Below are positions 24,489 to 34,381 of a DNA stretch of 59,089 bases, in pieces. The stretch lies in assembly GCA_946221915.1 (NCBI GenBank), contig CAMIKG010000022.1, positions 1-59,089 of the forward strand, read 5' to 3'. The position numbers and the translations under genes were made by a program. Source of the stretch: an uncultured Erwinia sp. GTDB taxonomy: Bacteria > Pseudomonadota > Gammaproteobacteria > Enterobacterales > Enterobacteriaceae. Under the pieces are notes generated by a model, which worked only from the letters and a program-made list of their open reading frames with translations, made no database searches and was not told the DNA's origin. Position 1 is the stretch's first letter; the number at the start of each line of letters is the position of its first letter.

Positions 24489-25367
24489 TTAGTGAACCTG
24501 CTGGTCGCCCGCCGCTGAATCGTTACGCAGCGCGGCGATATCGACAGCGTCATACACATAGTGGCTGCCGCAGTAGTCACAGTGCATATCGATTTCGCCA
24601 TCTTCCGCGAGGATTTCATCCACTTCGGACTGCGGCAGGGTTTTCAGCACGTCGCCACAGCGCTCGCGCGAGCAGGTGCACTTGAACACCACATCCTGCG
24701 GGTCATACACCGTCACCTCTTCCTGGTGATACAGACGCCACAGAACCTCATTAGCGGACAGGCTGAGCAGCTCTTCGGTTTTAATGGTTTCGGTCAGCGT
24801 TGCCAGATGATTGAAGTCATCCGTGCTGGCATCCTGCGCTGGCAGCACCTGCAGCAGAATACCGCCCGCGCCTGGCTGCTCGTCCGCTGTGCCAGTGCGC
24901 AGGAACAGGCGCGTTGGCAGCTGTTCGGAACGCATAAAGTAATCTTCCAGACAGGCCGCCAGCGTATCGCCCTCCAGACCGACCACGCCCTGATAACGTT
25001 CGCCTTTCTCCGGGGAGATAGTAATCACCAGATAGCCGTTACCGACCATCTCTTTCAGGCTGCTGCCTTCAGCGATTTCACCCTGCATACGCGCCACGCC
25101 GCGCATTTCCTGGCGGTTATTGCCGTTAATCACCGCCAGATTCAGCGGGCCATCACCCTGCAGCTGTACGGTGATATCGCCGTCAAATTTCAGCGTCGCC
25201 GTCAGCAGGCTGGTAGCGACCAGCAGCTCGCCGAGGATCTGCTGTACCGGCTGTGGATAGTCGTGGCCGGAAAGGATATCGCGCCAGGTCTGGGATACGT
25301 TAACCAGTTCACCGCGTACGGCGTAGTTTTCGAACAGGTAACGATGCATTTGGTCTTGCTGGGACAT
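24489..25367 (-). CDS. hslO: Redox-regulated chaperone Hsp33
   Basis: 292 residues, the E. coli length. The N-terminal chaperone domain is followed by a C-terminal zinc redox switch, CTCSRERC and CDYC (about 232-268), whose cysteines release zinc and form disulfides under oxidation. It holds unfolding proteins in the cytoplasm. I start at the ATG at 25367 (MSQQDQMHRYLFEN), which matches E. coli. It is the last gene of yrfG-hslR-hslO. Confidence 0.97.
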   Translation of the reverse strand: MSQQDQMHRYLFENYAVRGELVNVSQTWRDILSGHDYPQPVQQILGELLVATSLLTATLKFDGDITVQLQGDGPLNLAVINGNNRQEMRGVARMQGEIAEGSSLKEMVGNGYLVITISPEKGERYQGVVGLEGDTLAACLEDYFMRSEQLPTRLFLRTGTADEQPGAGGILLQVLPAQDASTDDFNHLATLTETIKTEELLSLSANEVLWRLYHQEEVTVYDPQDVVFKCTCSRERCGDVLKTLPQSEVDEILAEDGEIDMHCDYCGSHYVYDAVDIAALRNDSAAGDQQVH

Positions 25368-25436
25368 AGTTTTCTCTCGTAGCAATAAGGGCCTGGCTGT
25401 TTCTCTCAGGTGCGTCTGCCGCCTGACAGCGATGGG

Positions 25437-25838
25437 TTATTCATCACCAGAATATTTAAATTTCATCAGATCGCGGCGCTCTTTCTTGTCAGGGCGGCGA
25501 TCCGGATGCGGCATGGTCAGCGCATTCATTTTGCGCGCCAGCGCCACTTTTTCTCGTTTCTCAACGCTTTCCGTCGTTTCCGCATACAGCTGCTGTGCTT
25601 CAGTGGCTGGGCGTCGCTGATCGGTAATTGCCATAATGTGGACGGTGCGTTCATCATTGCCCTGACGCAGTGTCAGTTCGGCATTGAGCTCCACCAGCTT
25701 GCTCGGCTTGCTCCGTTGACCATTATAGTGAACCTTGCCGCCTTCAATCATTTCACGCGCCACTGCTCGGGTTTTGTAGAAGCGGGCGGCCCACAGCCAT
25801 TTGTCGAGCCGGACGCCTGCGTTGCTGTCTTCTTTCAT
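25437..25838 (-). CDS. hslR: Heat-shock ribosome-associated protein Hsp15
   Basis: 133 residues, as in E. coli. An N-terminal S4 RNA-binding domain (VRLDKWLWAARFYKTRAVAREMI) is followed by a basic C-terminal helix. It binds free 50S subunits carrying nascent chains and helps recycle them after heat shock. It lies 18 bases after yrfG and 69 bases before hslO. Confidence 0.97.
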   Translation of the reverse strand: MKEDSNAGVRLDKWLWAARFYKTRAVAREMIEGGKVHYNGQRSKPSKLVELNAELTLRQGNDERTVHIMAITDQRRPATEAQQLYAETTESVEKREKVALARKMNALTMPHPDRRPDKKERRDLMKFKYSGDE

Positions 25839-25856
25839 GGTTTTCCTCCCGCCAGA

Positions 25857-26528
25857 CTAGGGCGCGATTGCGGCAACCAGTGGACGATAATCACTGACCG
25901 CCGGATGGCGCGCAAACAGGATTTCGCTGCTGCCGGAATCAGGATTGCTGACGCCAAGACAACAGGCGATGCCAAACTGTTTCGCCGCGTCGAGAATAGT
26001 TTCGTTGTCGTCAATAAACAGCGTGCGCGCCGGGTCAAAATCGCAATGCTGCTGAACCGCTTGCCATAACCGCTGATCTTCTTTCGGATAACCAAATGTA
26101 TGGGTGGAAAGCAATAAATCAAGGTGGCGATCGAGGCCGGTCTGCGCCAGTTTCACATCCAGATTATAGGGATGCGCATTGGTCAGCAGGATCGTCCGTT
26201 TGCCACAGTGGCGCAGGGCGTGCAGCAGCGGCAGCGTATCCGCGCGCAGGGTGACGCGTTCGCGCAGCGCCAGCGTCATGGCGCGGATATCCAGATCCAG
26301 CTGCTGGCTCCAGTAATCGAAACAATACCAGTTTAGCGTATGGCGCACCGCCAGATACATTTCGTCAATCATCGCTCTGGCGGCGTCAAGGGTAATGCCG
26401 CGTTGGCTGCTGAGCGTTAGCGGTACGTGCTGCAACCAAAAATGGCTGTCAAACGCCAGATCGAGCAGGGTGCCGTCCATATCCAGCAGCACCGTATCAA
26501 TTTCGCACCAGTTCAGTGAATCAGACAT
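25857..26528 (-). CDS. yrfG: GMP/IMP nucleotidase YrfG (HAD family)
   Basis: 223 residues (E. coli 222). HAD motif I is DMDGTLLDL (about 16-24), motif II is LLTNAHP, motif III includes the Lys of FGYPKEDQRLW, and motif IV is FIDDNETILDAA. It dephosphorylates purine 5'-nucleotides. It lies between igaA and hslR on the same strand. Confidence 0.94.
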   Translation of the reverse strand: MSDSLNWCEIDTVLLDMDGTLLDLAFDSHFWLQHVPLTLSSQRGITLDAARAMIDEMYLAVRHTLNWYCFDYWSQQLDLDIRAMTLALRERVTLRADTLPLLHALRHCGKRTILLTNAHPYNLDVKLAQTGLDRHLDLLLSTHTFGYPKEDQRLWQAVQQHCDFDPARTLFIDDNETILDAAKQFGIACCLGVSNPDSGSSEILFARHPAVSDYRPLVAAIAP

Positions 26529-26582
26529 GCAGGCTCCGCGCGAGGAAAAATCGGGCGACAGGGTAGCACAGATATGCCGCTG

Positions 26583-28712
26583 TCAGAACAGCGGGCGTGC
26601 GGTCTGAATCGAGGTCAGAGAATGGTTCATGCAGCGGTCGTAATAGCGCTGGATTTCGACAATCCGTGAACGGTTGCGGTGGATCCGGCGAAGAGTCAAC
26701 AGGCTATTGATGACCACGCTGAGACAGAGAATTACCAGCAGCAGGGTAGTGGCAAGATAGCGCCACAGGCTGATGGCATCAGGCTCGCTGTGTAAAGTGA
26801 CATGCTGCGTGCCGTTGGCGTCAGTACTGATATTAGTGATGATGCCGCTGGCGCTAAACGGCGTGTGCAGCAGCATTGACGCCAGCCGCTGCAGTTCACG
26901 CCACTGCTCTGGCGCGTTGTAATCAAACAGTGAAATCCCTGGCTGCGGCTGGCTGACCAGCTGGCGGCCTTCGTCGCTGATAATCAGGAAACCGCCCGGC
27001 GGCGGGCTGTTCAGCGTCTCGGCTGCGCGACGTGTTTCGCGGTAGAAGAAAGAGGAGGTGGCGGTATTGACCAGATTTTCCAGCGCTTCTGCACTGACCG
27101 GGCGCAGCAGCACATTCATGCCGTTCAGCGCACCGGAGTTGGCGCGGCTCACCAGCGTGTCCCAGTCTTTGGCGTTGCCGAGATTGACCAGCGCGTTCTT
27201 TAGCCGCACGCAGTCCTGCGCCTGGCTGCACAGATCCTGCGTTTTCAGCACCAGCTCGGAGAAATCGTCCAGCAGAATCATGCCAGATTTCTGAATGGCG
27301 CTTGCCAGCTGAGGGTTCAGTTTAGGGTCGGTCGCGCTTTGCGGATGCAGCTGCTGATTGGTGCTGGTCTGCAATGCCTGCGCTTTATCGATGATATCTG
27401 ACTGCGGCTGTGGCAGCGGCGCGGCGTTATTCCACCAGATTGCCGAACAGTCGAATGGCATAAAGGCGTAGCTGCGGTTGCTCTGATAATTAGCCGGTAC
27501 TGAGCACATCCCGGTGCCGCTGACCTGCAGGCTGTCACCCACGCGCAGCGCGACTTTTTCCAGATCGTTCACTGAAGTGACTTTGATGCTTTCCGTGCCT
27601 TTGATCCACGCCATGCTCAGTTTCAGCGGCATGCTGAGCGGCACCCAGCTGATCAGTAGCAGCAGTACCAGCAGTGAACCACAGGCCAGCACCAGATTTT
27701 TGCGCCAGCGCTGAACCGGGAAGTTGCGTACCTCATCCTGCAGTGACAGGAAGCGCCCCTGACGTACCACCTGACGATTGAGATAGATATCCACTTCCGT
27801 CGTCTGCCCTAAATCGTTGGCGACATACGGCTGCCAGTGTGGCGGATAGATCAGATCGATAATGCCCAGCGAAATATTGCTGATTTGACCCTGATTGGAT
27901 TCGCCAAACAATCCCCAGCGTTTAGGCGCGCCGCGCAGGCAGTGAATTTCGCGCAGGTCTTTGTCGCCAGGACGGCGATACAGGAACCAGCAGCTGACAG
28001 CGATCATCGCGAGGCCAGTGACCAGCAGCCAGGGCATCAGCAGCGGCGGGGCAATCAGGCTGATAAAGAATAACAATAGCGCGCAGCAGATAGTCACCGC
28101 TTCGCGCACGCCATCGCGCCGCGACAGTGAGTACTCTTCGGGCGTTTCTTTACGCACGTTAAGCAGTTCAATATTTTCGCCTTCCTCTTTACGGATGGAG
28201 GCGTTGGGCGCCAGAGGGCGTACCGTCGTCGGCAGCGCGGGTTGTTCCCAGGCGTAGCTGGTCAGCGAATGGCCGTTGAGCGAGATCACCAGCGGGATGC
28301 TCTGGGTTTTGATCAATTCAACGTAGTTTTCGTCGGCAATGTATTGTTCCCACAGCGGCGGCAGATGAACTTCAACGGCATCAAGGTAGTAACGCCATTT
28401 GTTTGGTTCATCGGTGGAAAGGCCATAGCGGGTGATGGCGCGGGTGACCGGATAGACATTGCTGCTTTGCGAGGTCAGCGTTAATTTTTGCGATGCAGCG
28501 CCAGGCTGCAGCGTGCCGCTGTTTTTCGCCAGCGACGCCACGTAGCGCTCAACTGCCGTGCGCTCTTCGTCGGTCAGTTTGCGATGGGGCGGACTGATAA
28601 ACGGCAACGGTTTCGCCAACGGCGGACGATGCCGCATAGCGTACCAATAGATCACACCTGCCACGATCGAGCAGGCCAGCATTACAGCCAATATGATAAT
28701 TATTGTGCTCAT
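26583..28712 (-). CDS. igaA: Inner-membrane regulator IgaA (YrfF/UmoB), repressor of Rcs signalling
   Basis: 709 residues (E. coli YrfF 711). It starts with a membrane segment (about 2-24), has a pair of segments near 200-245, another near 339-360, a long periplasmic part with cysteines (GTGMCSVP, FDCSAIW, LCSQAQDC) and a last membrane segment near 655-680. IgaA holds the Rcs phosphorelay in check through RcsD and is essential in some enterobacteria, with consequences for capsule and motility. It is the first gene of the yrfG-hslR-hslO direction. Confidence 0.94.
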   Translation of the reverse strand: MSTIIIILAVMLACSIVAGVIYWYAMRHRPPLAKPLPFISPPHRKLTDEERTAVERYVASLAKNSGTLQPGAASQKLTLTSQSSNVYPVTRAITRYGLSTDEPNKWRYYLDAVEVHLPPLWEQYIADENYVELIKTQSIPLVISLNGHSLTSYAWEQPALPTTVRPLAPNASIRKEEGENIELLNVRKETPEEYSLSRRDGVREAVTICCALLLFFISLIAPPLLMPWLLVTGLAMIAVSCWFLYRRPGDKDLREIHCLRGAPKRWGLFGESNQGQISNISLGIIDLIYPPHWQPYVANDLGQTTEVDIYLNRQVVRQGRFLSLQDEVRNFPVQRWRKNLVLACGSLLVLLLLISWVPLSMPLKLSMAWIKGTESIKVTSVNDLEKVALRVGDSLQVSGTGMCSVPANYQSNRSYAFMPFDCSAIWWNNAAPLPQPQSDIIDKAQALQTSTNQQLHPQSATDPKLNPQLASAIQKSGMILLDDFSELVLKTQDLCSQAQDCVRLKNALVNLGNAKDWDTLVSRANSGALNGMNVLLRPVSAEALENLVNTATSSFFYRETRRAAETLNSPPPGGFLIISDEGRQLVSQPQPGISLFDYNAPEQWRELQRLASMLLHTPFSASGIITNISTDANGTQHVTLHSEPDAISLWRYLATTLLLVILCLSVVINSLLTLRRIHRNRSRIVEIQRYYDRCMNHSLTSIQTARPLF

Positions 28713-29160
28713 GCTTTGCTCATCCCAGCCAATTCACTCCCGTCACAGTCTCGCAAATTCCACAATGCTGTATACCTTTATACCCTGATTTTATTCAGCT
28801 TATCAGGATGGGTGGTGATGCTCATTCTGGCGGGACAGGACAGCACTGGCAACCAGCCTTACATGTTAAAATAGCGCACAAAATCATAAAATTAGATAGA
28901 TTGCATAAAAAGCCTTGCCCAAATATTACCGGGGTTATTGATATTAGAATATCGGTATTATCCTATTTTTATCGAGAAAGCTTGACATTAATCCGATTTC
29001 TTTTCTGAAGATAAACAACGTTTTGTTATTAAGAAAGCCAGCGATAGTATGCGATGATTGGCATACGCCACTTGCTGGCGCACAATGTCAGCCTGTTCCG
29101 TTTGCGCGTTGTTGCTTGAACAGTGGCGCGATTCCTTATCCGGTATTCCCTGGGGCCATT
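28713..29160. other. igaA-nudE divergent intergenic region (448 bases)
   Basis: AT-rich, especially 28860-29040. It must hold the promoters of igaA and nudE. A perfect dyad, GATATT-AG-AATATC, lies at 28940-28953. An open frame continues upstream of nudE to 29023, but it has no ribosome site and no family match. No RNA gene recognised. Confidence 0.6.
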
Positions 29161-29727
29161 ATGACCAGACAACGACAGAAACCAGAAATACGCAGTGTTG
29201 AAACGGTGGCCCGTTCGCAGTTATTTACTGTCGAAGCAGTGAACCTGACGTTCAGCAATGGCGCACGTCGGGTGTATGAGCGTATGCGTCCGACCGAGCG
29301 CGAAGCGGTGATGATTGTGCCGATTATTGACGATCACCTGATTTTGATTCAGGAGTACGCCGTCGGGCTGGAGTGTTATGAACTTGGCTTTCCCAAGGGG
29401 CTAATCGATCCGGGCGAAACGGTGTTCGAAGCAGCGAACCGTGAGCTGAAAGAGGAAGCGGGGTTTGGCGCGGCGACGCTGGCGTCGCTGAGTAAGCTGA
29501 CTATGGCGCCCTCCTATTTTTCCAGCAAGATGAATATTGTCGTGGCGGAAGGACTTTATCCTGAGAAACTGGAAGGGGATGAGCCGGAACCGTTACCCGT
29601 GGTGCGCTGGCCGCTGGCGCAGATGCTGGCGCTGCTGGAAGAGCCGGATTTCACCGAGGCACGCAATGTCAGCGCACTGTTTCTGGTGCGCGAGTGGCTG
29701 GTGAAGCAGGGTAGATTAAATTACTGA
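29161..29727 (+). CDS. nudE: ADP compounds hydrolase NudE (Nudix)
   Basis: 188 residues (E. coli 186). The Nudix box GLIDPGETVFEAANRELKEEAG is complete (positions about 79-101). It hydrolyses ADP-ribose, diadenosine polyphosphates and NADH. The chosen ATG at 29161 aligns with the E. coli protein; the extra N-terminal reading from 29023 is unsupported. Convergent with mrcA across a strong shared terminator. Confidence 0.96.
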   Translation: MTRQRQKPEIRSVETVARSQLFTVEAVNLTFSNGARRVYERMRPTEREAVMIVPIIDDHLILIQEYAVGLECYELGFPKGLIDPGETVFEAANRELKEEAGFGAATLASLSKLTMAPSYFSSKMNIVVAEGLYPEKLEGDEPEPLPVVRWPLAQMLALLEEPDFTEARNVSALFLVREWLVKQGRLNY

Positions 29728-29730
29728 GAC

Positions 29731-29768
29731 ATAAAACAAGGGAGCCATTACTGGCTCCCTTGTTTTAT
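29731..29768. terminator. Bidirectional terminator between nudE and mrcA
   Basis: A perfect 16-bp stem, ATAAAACAAGGGAGCC and its complement, with loop ATTACT. It has A-rich and T-rich flanks on either side, so it works in both directions. It overlaps the first base of the mrcA stop codon. Confidence 0.92.
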
Positions 29769-32323
29769 CAGAACAGTTCCTGGCTCTCGCCATTCCCTTC
29801 CGTCATTGTGGTGCCGACATCGTGCACTGAATACTCGGTGGGCTGGGTGCCGTCGATAAAGAACTCAGGACGGCTGTTGCCCGCGCCATTCGCCAGTTTA
29901 CCGGTACTGCGGTCGATATTGACCGTCACCACGCCCGGTGGCGGCGTCAGTGGCTGTTCCGGCACACCTTCCAGTGCGCTCTTCATATACTCATCCCATG
30001 CTGGCTGCGCGCTCTTGGCGCCGCCTTCGTAGCCGGAAATCTGATCGGCAATCACGCCAGACGCCGTGGTGCGACCCAGGTCGCGACGATGGTCGTCAAA
30101 GCCAATCCATACTGAAGTCACCACCCCCGGGCCGTAGCCGGAGAACCAGGCATCTTTTGAACTGTTGGTGGTACCGGTTTTACCGCCGATATCATTACGC
30201 TTCAGATCGCGTCCTGCACGCCAGCCGGTGCCCATCCAGCCTGGTTCACCGAAGATATTGGAGTTCAGCGCGCTTTTGATCAGGAATGACAATGGAGTGT
30301 TGATCACATGCGCGGCATACTGCTGGCCGAAGGCGGCCTGCTGGCCCGCAGGAACCTGCTCCAGCTCTGGCTGCGGCACGGCGACGTTGTTGCCTTCCTG
30401 AGACACCGCCACGTTTTCCACGCTGTCTTCATTCATCGCCAGCGCTTTTTTGGTCTCGCCATACACTACGGGCAGATTGCACTCTGCACAGGCAATTTTC
30501 GGCTGCGCGGTAAACAGGGTATCGCCCTGGGCGTTTTCGATTTTCTTAATGAAATACGGATCGACCAGGAAACCGCCGTTCGCCATCACTGCATAGCCAC
30601 GCACCAGTTGCATTGGGGTAAAGGAGGCTGAGCCGAGCGCCAGTGATTCGGTATGCACAATGTTCTGTGACGGGAAGCCAAAGCGCTGCAGGTACTCTGC
30701 GGCATAGTCGACGCCCATCGCCCGCATCGCACGTACCATCACCACGTTTTTCGACTCACCCAGTCCCTGACGCAGGCGAATCGGGCCGTCATAGCGTGCC
30801 GGTGAGTTTTTCGGCCGCCAGTCGGAACCGGCGCCTGCATCCCAGCGGGAGATTGGCACGTCATTCAGAATCGAGGCGAGGGTCAAGCCACGGTCCATCG
30901 CTGCGGTGTACAGGAAGGGCTTAATGTTGGAACCGACCTGGCGCAGCGCCTGGGTGGCGCGGTTAAACTTGCTCTGGTTAAAGTCGAAGCCACCGACCAG
31001 TGCGCGTACGGCGCCATCCTGCGGATCGAGCGACACCAGCGCGGAGTTGACGTCCGGCACCTGCGCCAGCCACCAGGCATCCTTCACTTTGCGTACCCAG
31101 ATTTGCTGCCCTGGCTGCACCACCTGCGTCACGCTGCCAGGCGTTGCGCCCTGCAGAGTGTCGGATTTATAGGGACGCGCCCAGCGCATCCCCGCCAGCG
31201 GCAGCGAAACCTGGCTGCCGTCACGCATTACCGCCACCGCTTCATCGCGGCTGGTGGTAGTGACAACGGCTGGCAGCAGCGGGCCGTAACTCGGCTGCTG
31301 TTTCAGTGCTTCAACAATTTTGCTGTGTCCCCAGGCCGCTTCACCCACTTTCCACAGCACTTTTTCCGGGCCGCGATAGCCATGGCGCATATCATAGGCA
31401 ATCACGTTATTGCGCACGGAATCCTGCGCTGCGAGCTGCAGTTTGCGGGTAACAGTCGTGGTGACGCGGTAGCCATCTTCGTAAGCGTTGTCGCCATAGC
31501 GTTTGATCATCTCCTGGCGCACCATTTCTGTCAGATAAGGGGCAGAGAAGGCGATTTCCGGGCCATGATAGCTGGCGACCAGTGGCTCGTAGCGCGCTTC
31601 GTTGTACTGCGCCTGGCTGATGTAGTTCTGGTCGAGCATACGCGCCAGTACCACATTGCGGCGCGCGACAGCGCGATCGTGTGAGTAGATTGGGTTAAAG
31701 GTTGACGGCGCTTTCGGCAGACCGGCGATAGTCGCCATTTCGCTCAGCGTCAGCTGGTCAAGATTTTTACCGAAGTAGACCTGCGCTGCTGCGCCAACGC
31801 CATAGGCGCGGTAACCGAGATAGATCTTGTTCAGATACAGCTCAAGGATCTCATCTTTCGACAGCAGTTGTTCAATACGCACCGCGAGAAACGCTTCCTT
31901 AATCTTACGCATCAGGGTGCGTTCCGGACTGAGGAAGAAGTTACGCGCCAGCTGCTGGGTGATGGTACTTGCGCCCTGCGAGGCATGGCCGGACATCAGC
32001 GCGACGCTGGCGGCACGGAAGATACCAATAGGATCGACGCCGTGATGTTCATAGAAGCGGCTGTCTTCGGTGGCGATAAACGCTTTCACCATGACAGGCG
32101 GCACCTGTTCGAGTGTTAGCGGGATACGGCGCTTCTCACCGTACTGGGCGATCAGCTCGCCATCGGCGCTGTAGACCTGCATTGGCGTCTGCAGTCGGAC
32201 GTCTTTCAGCGTGTTAACGTCGGGCAGCTGCGGCTCAATATATTTGTACAAACCATAAATCGAGCCGGCTCCCAGCAAAATGCAACACACTGCAAGGATC
32301 AATAAATACTTTACGAACTTCAC
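29768..32323 (-). CDS. mrcA: Penicillin-binding protein 1A
   Basis: 851 residues (E. coli 850). A bifunctional peptidoglycan synthase anchored by one N-terminal membrane segment (about 6-26). The GT51 domain carries the catalytic Glu in TEDSRFYEHHGVDP. The transpeptidase domain has S-N-I-K (active serine near residue 470), S-K-N and K-T-G-T motifs. It polymerises and cross-links glycan strands in the periplasm. Divergent from hofM. Confidence 0.97.
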   Translation of the reverse strand: MKFVKYLLILAVCCILLGAGSIYGLYKYIEPQLPDVNTLKDVRLQTPMQVYSADGELIAQYGEKRRIPLTLEQVPPVMVKAFIATEDSRFYEHHGVDPIGIFRAASVALMSGHASQGASTITQQLARNFFLSPERTLMRKIKEAFLAVRIEQLLSKDEILELYLNKIYLGYRAYGVGAAAQVYFGKNLDQLTLSEMATIAGLPKAPSTFNPIYSHDRAVARRNVVLARMLDQNYISQAQYNEARYEPLVASYHGPEIAFSAPYLTEMVRQEMIKRYGDNAYEDGYRVTTTVTRKLQLAAQDSVRNNVIAYDMRHGYRGPEKVLWKVGEAAWGHSKIVEALKQQPSYGPLLPAVVTTTSRDEAVAVMRDGSQVSLPLAGMRWARPYKSDTLQGATPGSVTQVVQPGQQIWVRKVKDAWWLAQVPDVNSALVSLDPQDGAVRALVGGFDFNQSKFNRATQALRQVGSNIKPFLYTAAMDRGLTLASILNDVPISRWDAGAGSDWRPKNSPARYDGPIRLRQGLGESKNVVMVRAMRAMGVDYAAEYLQRFGFPSQNIVHTESLALGSASFTPMQLVRGYAVMANGGFLVDPYFIKKIENAQGDTLFTAQPKIACAECNLPVVYGETKKALAMNEDSVENVAVSQEGNNVAVPQPELEQVPAGQQAAFGQQYAAHVINTPLSFLIKSALNSNIFGEPGWMGTGWRAGRDLKRNDIGGKTGTTNSSKDAWFSGYGPGVVTSVWIGFDDHRRDLGRTTASGVIADQISGYEGGAKSAQPAWDEYMKSALEGVPEQPLTPPPGVVTVNIDRSTGKLANGAGNSRPEFFIDGTQPTEYSVHDVGTTMTEGNGESQELF

Positions 32324-32521
32324 CTGAGATTTCCCATTTAATGTCGTTTGGGCAGTTTATAAACAATCGCGCGGTAGTATAAAGGCAAGCCAGTAGCTTT
32401 GATACATCCATCGCACCTGAAGTGCTAACTGGCAGGGATGACTGCTTACACATCAGGCGCCTGGCGGCATTCTGCGTGGTAAAAATCAGACGGCAACGAT
32501 GACGATAAGGAGATCGTACTA

Positions 32522-33343
32522 ATGGCTTTTTCCCCCTGTCAAATTGGCCTTGATATCCAGAACGGACAGCTCTGTGCGCTGGGCATTCAGCGCCGACGTA
32601 GCGGCTGGCAGCTGCGCCACTGGTGGCGACACGCGCTGCCGCCCGACACCTTACGCCATGGCGTGCTGCAGCGTGGCGGCGAACTCACTCAGGTGCTGCA
32701 ATGCTGGCGCAGGCAGCTGCCGCGGCATATCTCCCTGCGGGTCGGATTTCCGTCGCAACTGGCGCTGCAGTGTCAGGTCGCCCTGCCGCCGCAGCCGCTG
32801 GCGGAACCGGCGCGCGGTCTCTATGTGCGTGCCGCTGCACGGCGTTTCTTTCCGATTGAGCTGGATGCGCTGGCGCTTGATTATCGTGAGATAGCGACGC
32901 AGCCGGGCCTGCTGTGCGTGACGGCGGCGCGGCGCGAGATGCTGGAGCAGTGGCTGGCCTGTTTCACGGCAGCGGGGTTATTGCCACAGGTCTTTGAGCT
33001 GGGTACGGCGGCGTTGCGCGCCCTGGCGCAGGAACTGACGCTGGAAGCGGAGTCTGCGCTGGTGCACCGTCTCCATGACCACTGGCTGTGGTTTGCTCCG
33101 CAGCAGACGCCGCCCTGCGGCTGGTGCAGCAGTGAAGACGCGGCGGATTACGCGGCGCTGCGTCAGCGCTATCTTCCTGCAGCGGCGATGATTTATTACA
33201 GCGCCGCAGAGGGCGAGGGGATGCCGGAAGGCGCCCGCGAACTGCTGCCACTGACGGCATTACGCCAGCTGCAGCCACCGCTACCCGCCTGCAGCGGCAG
33301 CTTTACGCTGGCAACGGGTCTGGCGCTACGCCCGGAGGATTAA
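32522..33343 (+). CDS. hofM: HofM, PilM-like actin-fold component for DNA uptake
   Basis: 273 residues. It begins IGLDIQNGQLCALGIQ, the PilM/HofM actin-like start, and is first of the five-gene hofMNOPQ set, the counterpart of pilMNOPQ/comABCDE. It would sit at the inner membrane and join HofN. In E. coli this set is needed to use DNA as a nutrient. It is two bases from hofN and divergent from mrcA. Confidence 0.9.
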   Translation: MAFSPCQIGLDIQNGQLCALGIQRRRSGWQLRHWWRHALPPDTLRHGVLQRGGELTQVLQCWRRQLPRHISLRVGFPSQLALQCQVALPPQPLAEPARGLYVRAAARRFFPIELDALALDYREIATQPGLLCVTAARREMLEQWLACFTAAGLLPQVFELGTAALRALAQELTLEAESALVHRLHDHWLWFAPQQTPPCGWCSSEDAADYAALRQRYLPAAAMIYYSAAEGEGMPEGARELLPLTALRQLQPPLPACSGSFTLATGLALRPED

Positions 33344-33345
33344 GC

Positions 33346-33891
33346 ATGGTGTGGGTAAATTTGCTGCCATGGCGCGAACGACTGCTGGCGGCGCGGCTGC
33401 GTCATGGCGCGATGATTCTGTTAATCATTATGCTGGCTGGCAGCGTGCTGCTGGCGGTGCTTTATTTCCAGCTTGCTGTGGAAAATCATCGCTGGCGGCA
33501 GCAGATTGAGCAGGGGCAGGCAGCTCTTGCAGAGGCGGACAACCTGGCGCAACAGCTGGCGGAGGCGCAGCAACAGTATCAGCTTCTGCAGACGCGTCAG
33601 CAACGGCAGCAGCGTCAGCTGCAGCGGAATCAGCACTGGCAGCAATTTGTTGAGGCGTTGCCGCATCTGATGCCGGAACGCCTGTGGCTGACCCGCTTTT
33701 CGCAGGCGATATCCGGTGTGCAGATTTCCGGTATCAGCCAGCAACTGGATGATGTGGATACGCTGCGCCAGCAGTTACTCGGTCAGCCGCTCTTACAGCA
33801 GGTGAGCACTGGCAATGTTGAACGCCTGCCTGAGGGGGGGCTGCAGTTCAGTCTGCGCGCAGCGCTGCAGGAGGTTCCGGGTGATAAGTGA
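33346..33891 (+). CDS. hofN: HofN, PilN-like inner-membrane protein
   Basis: 181 residues. It begins MVWVNLLPWRERL, where the NLLPWR motif typically contacts the PilM-type partner. One membrane segment follows (about 22-42), then a Gln-rich coiled coil (about 48-98) and a ferredoxin-like periplasmic end. The hofO GTG overlaps its last codons. Confidence 0.92.
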   Translation: MVWVNLLPWRERLLAARLRHGAMILLIIMLAGSVLLAVLYFQLAVENHRWRQQIEQGQAALAEADNLAQQLAEAQQQYQLLQTRQQRQQRQLQRNQHWQQFVEALPHLMPERLWLTRFSQAISGVQISGISQQLDDVDTLRQQLLGQPLLQQVSTGNVERLPEGGLQFSLRAALQEVPGDK

Positions 33892-34381
33892 GTGGTTACT
33901 ACGCTGGCAATATCTTCCGCGCCAATGGCAGTGGGTAACGTCTATCGCCCTGCCGTTTGCGCTGTTGCTGGTGCTGGCCTGCTGGTGGCTGCAGCCGCTG
34001 CGTGTCGGCAATACGTCGCTGGCGCAGCAATCTCTGCAGGTTCAGCAACGTTATGATGCCCGCATGGCGCAGCTGCGCAGCCAGCCAGAGCTGGCGGTAC
34101 AGCAGCAACAGAACCGCCAGCTGCATCAGGCATTGCTGGGGCAGCAACATCAGCGTTTTACGCTGGCGGCGCTGATGCAGAACGGCGCCGCGCTGGATAA
34201 GTGGCAACCAGCGGCGCAGGGCGGAGAACTGACGCTGCTGCTCAGCTGGCCGCAGTTTCAGCACTCGATTGCCTGGCTGGCGTCGCGCCAGCCGCCGGTG
34301 GTGATTAATGCACTTTCGTTGCAGCGCAGCGGTGAGCTGTTGCGCATGACGCTGAATCTGGAACTCACGGATGAACAGTAA
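33881..34381 (+). CDS. hofO: HofO, PilO-like inner-membrane protein
   Basis: 166 residues (E. coli 146). One membrane segment (about 20-42), then a Gln-rich coiled coil and periplasmic domain. Start chosen: GTG at 33881, overlapping the hofN stop, with GAGG at 33871-33874. The open frame continues upstream to 33815, but that part overlaps conserved hofN sequence. Expected to pair with HofN in the alignment subcomplex. Confidence 0.82.
   Translation: MISEWLLRWQYLPRQWQWVTSIALPFALLLVLACWWLQPLRVGNTSLAQQSLQVQQRYDARMAQLRSQPELAVQQQQNRQLHQALLGQQHQRFTLAALMQNGAALDKWQPAAQGGELTLLLSWPQFQHSIAWLASRQPPVVINALSLQRSGELLRMTLNLELTDEQ

Noticed and set aside
29023..29160. 46-codon N-terminal extension of NudE
   Set aside because: No ribosome binding site and no similarity; the NudE family starts at the ATG at 29161.
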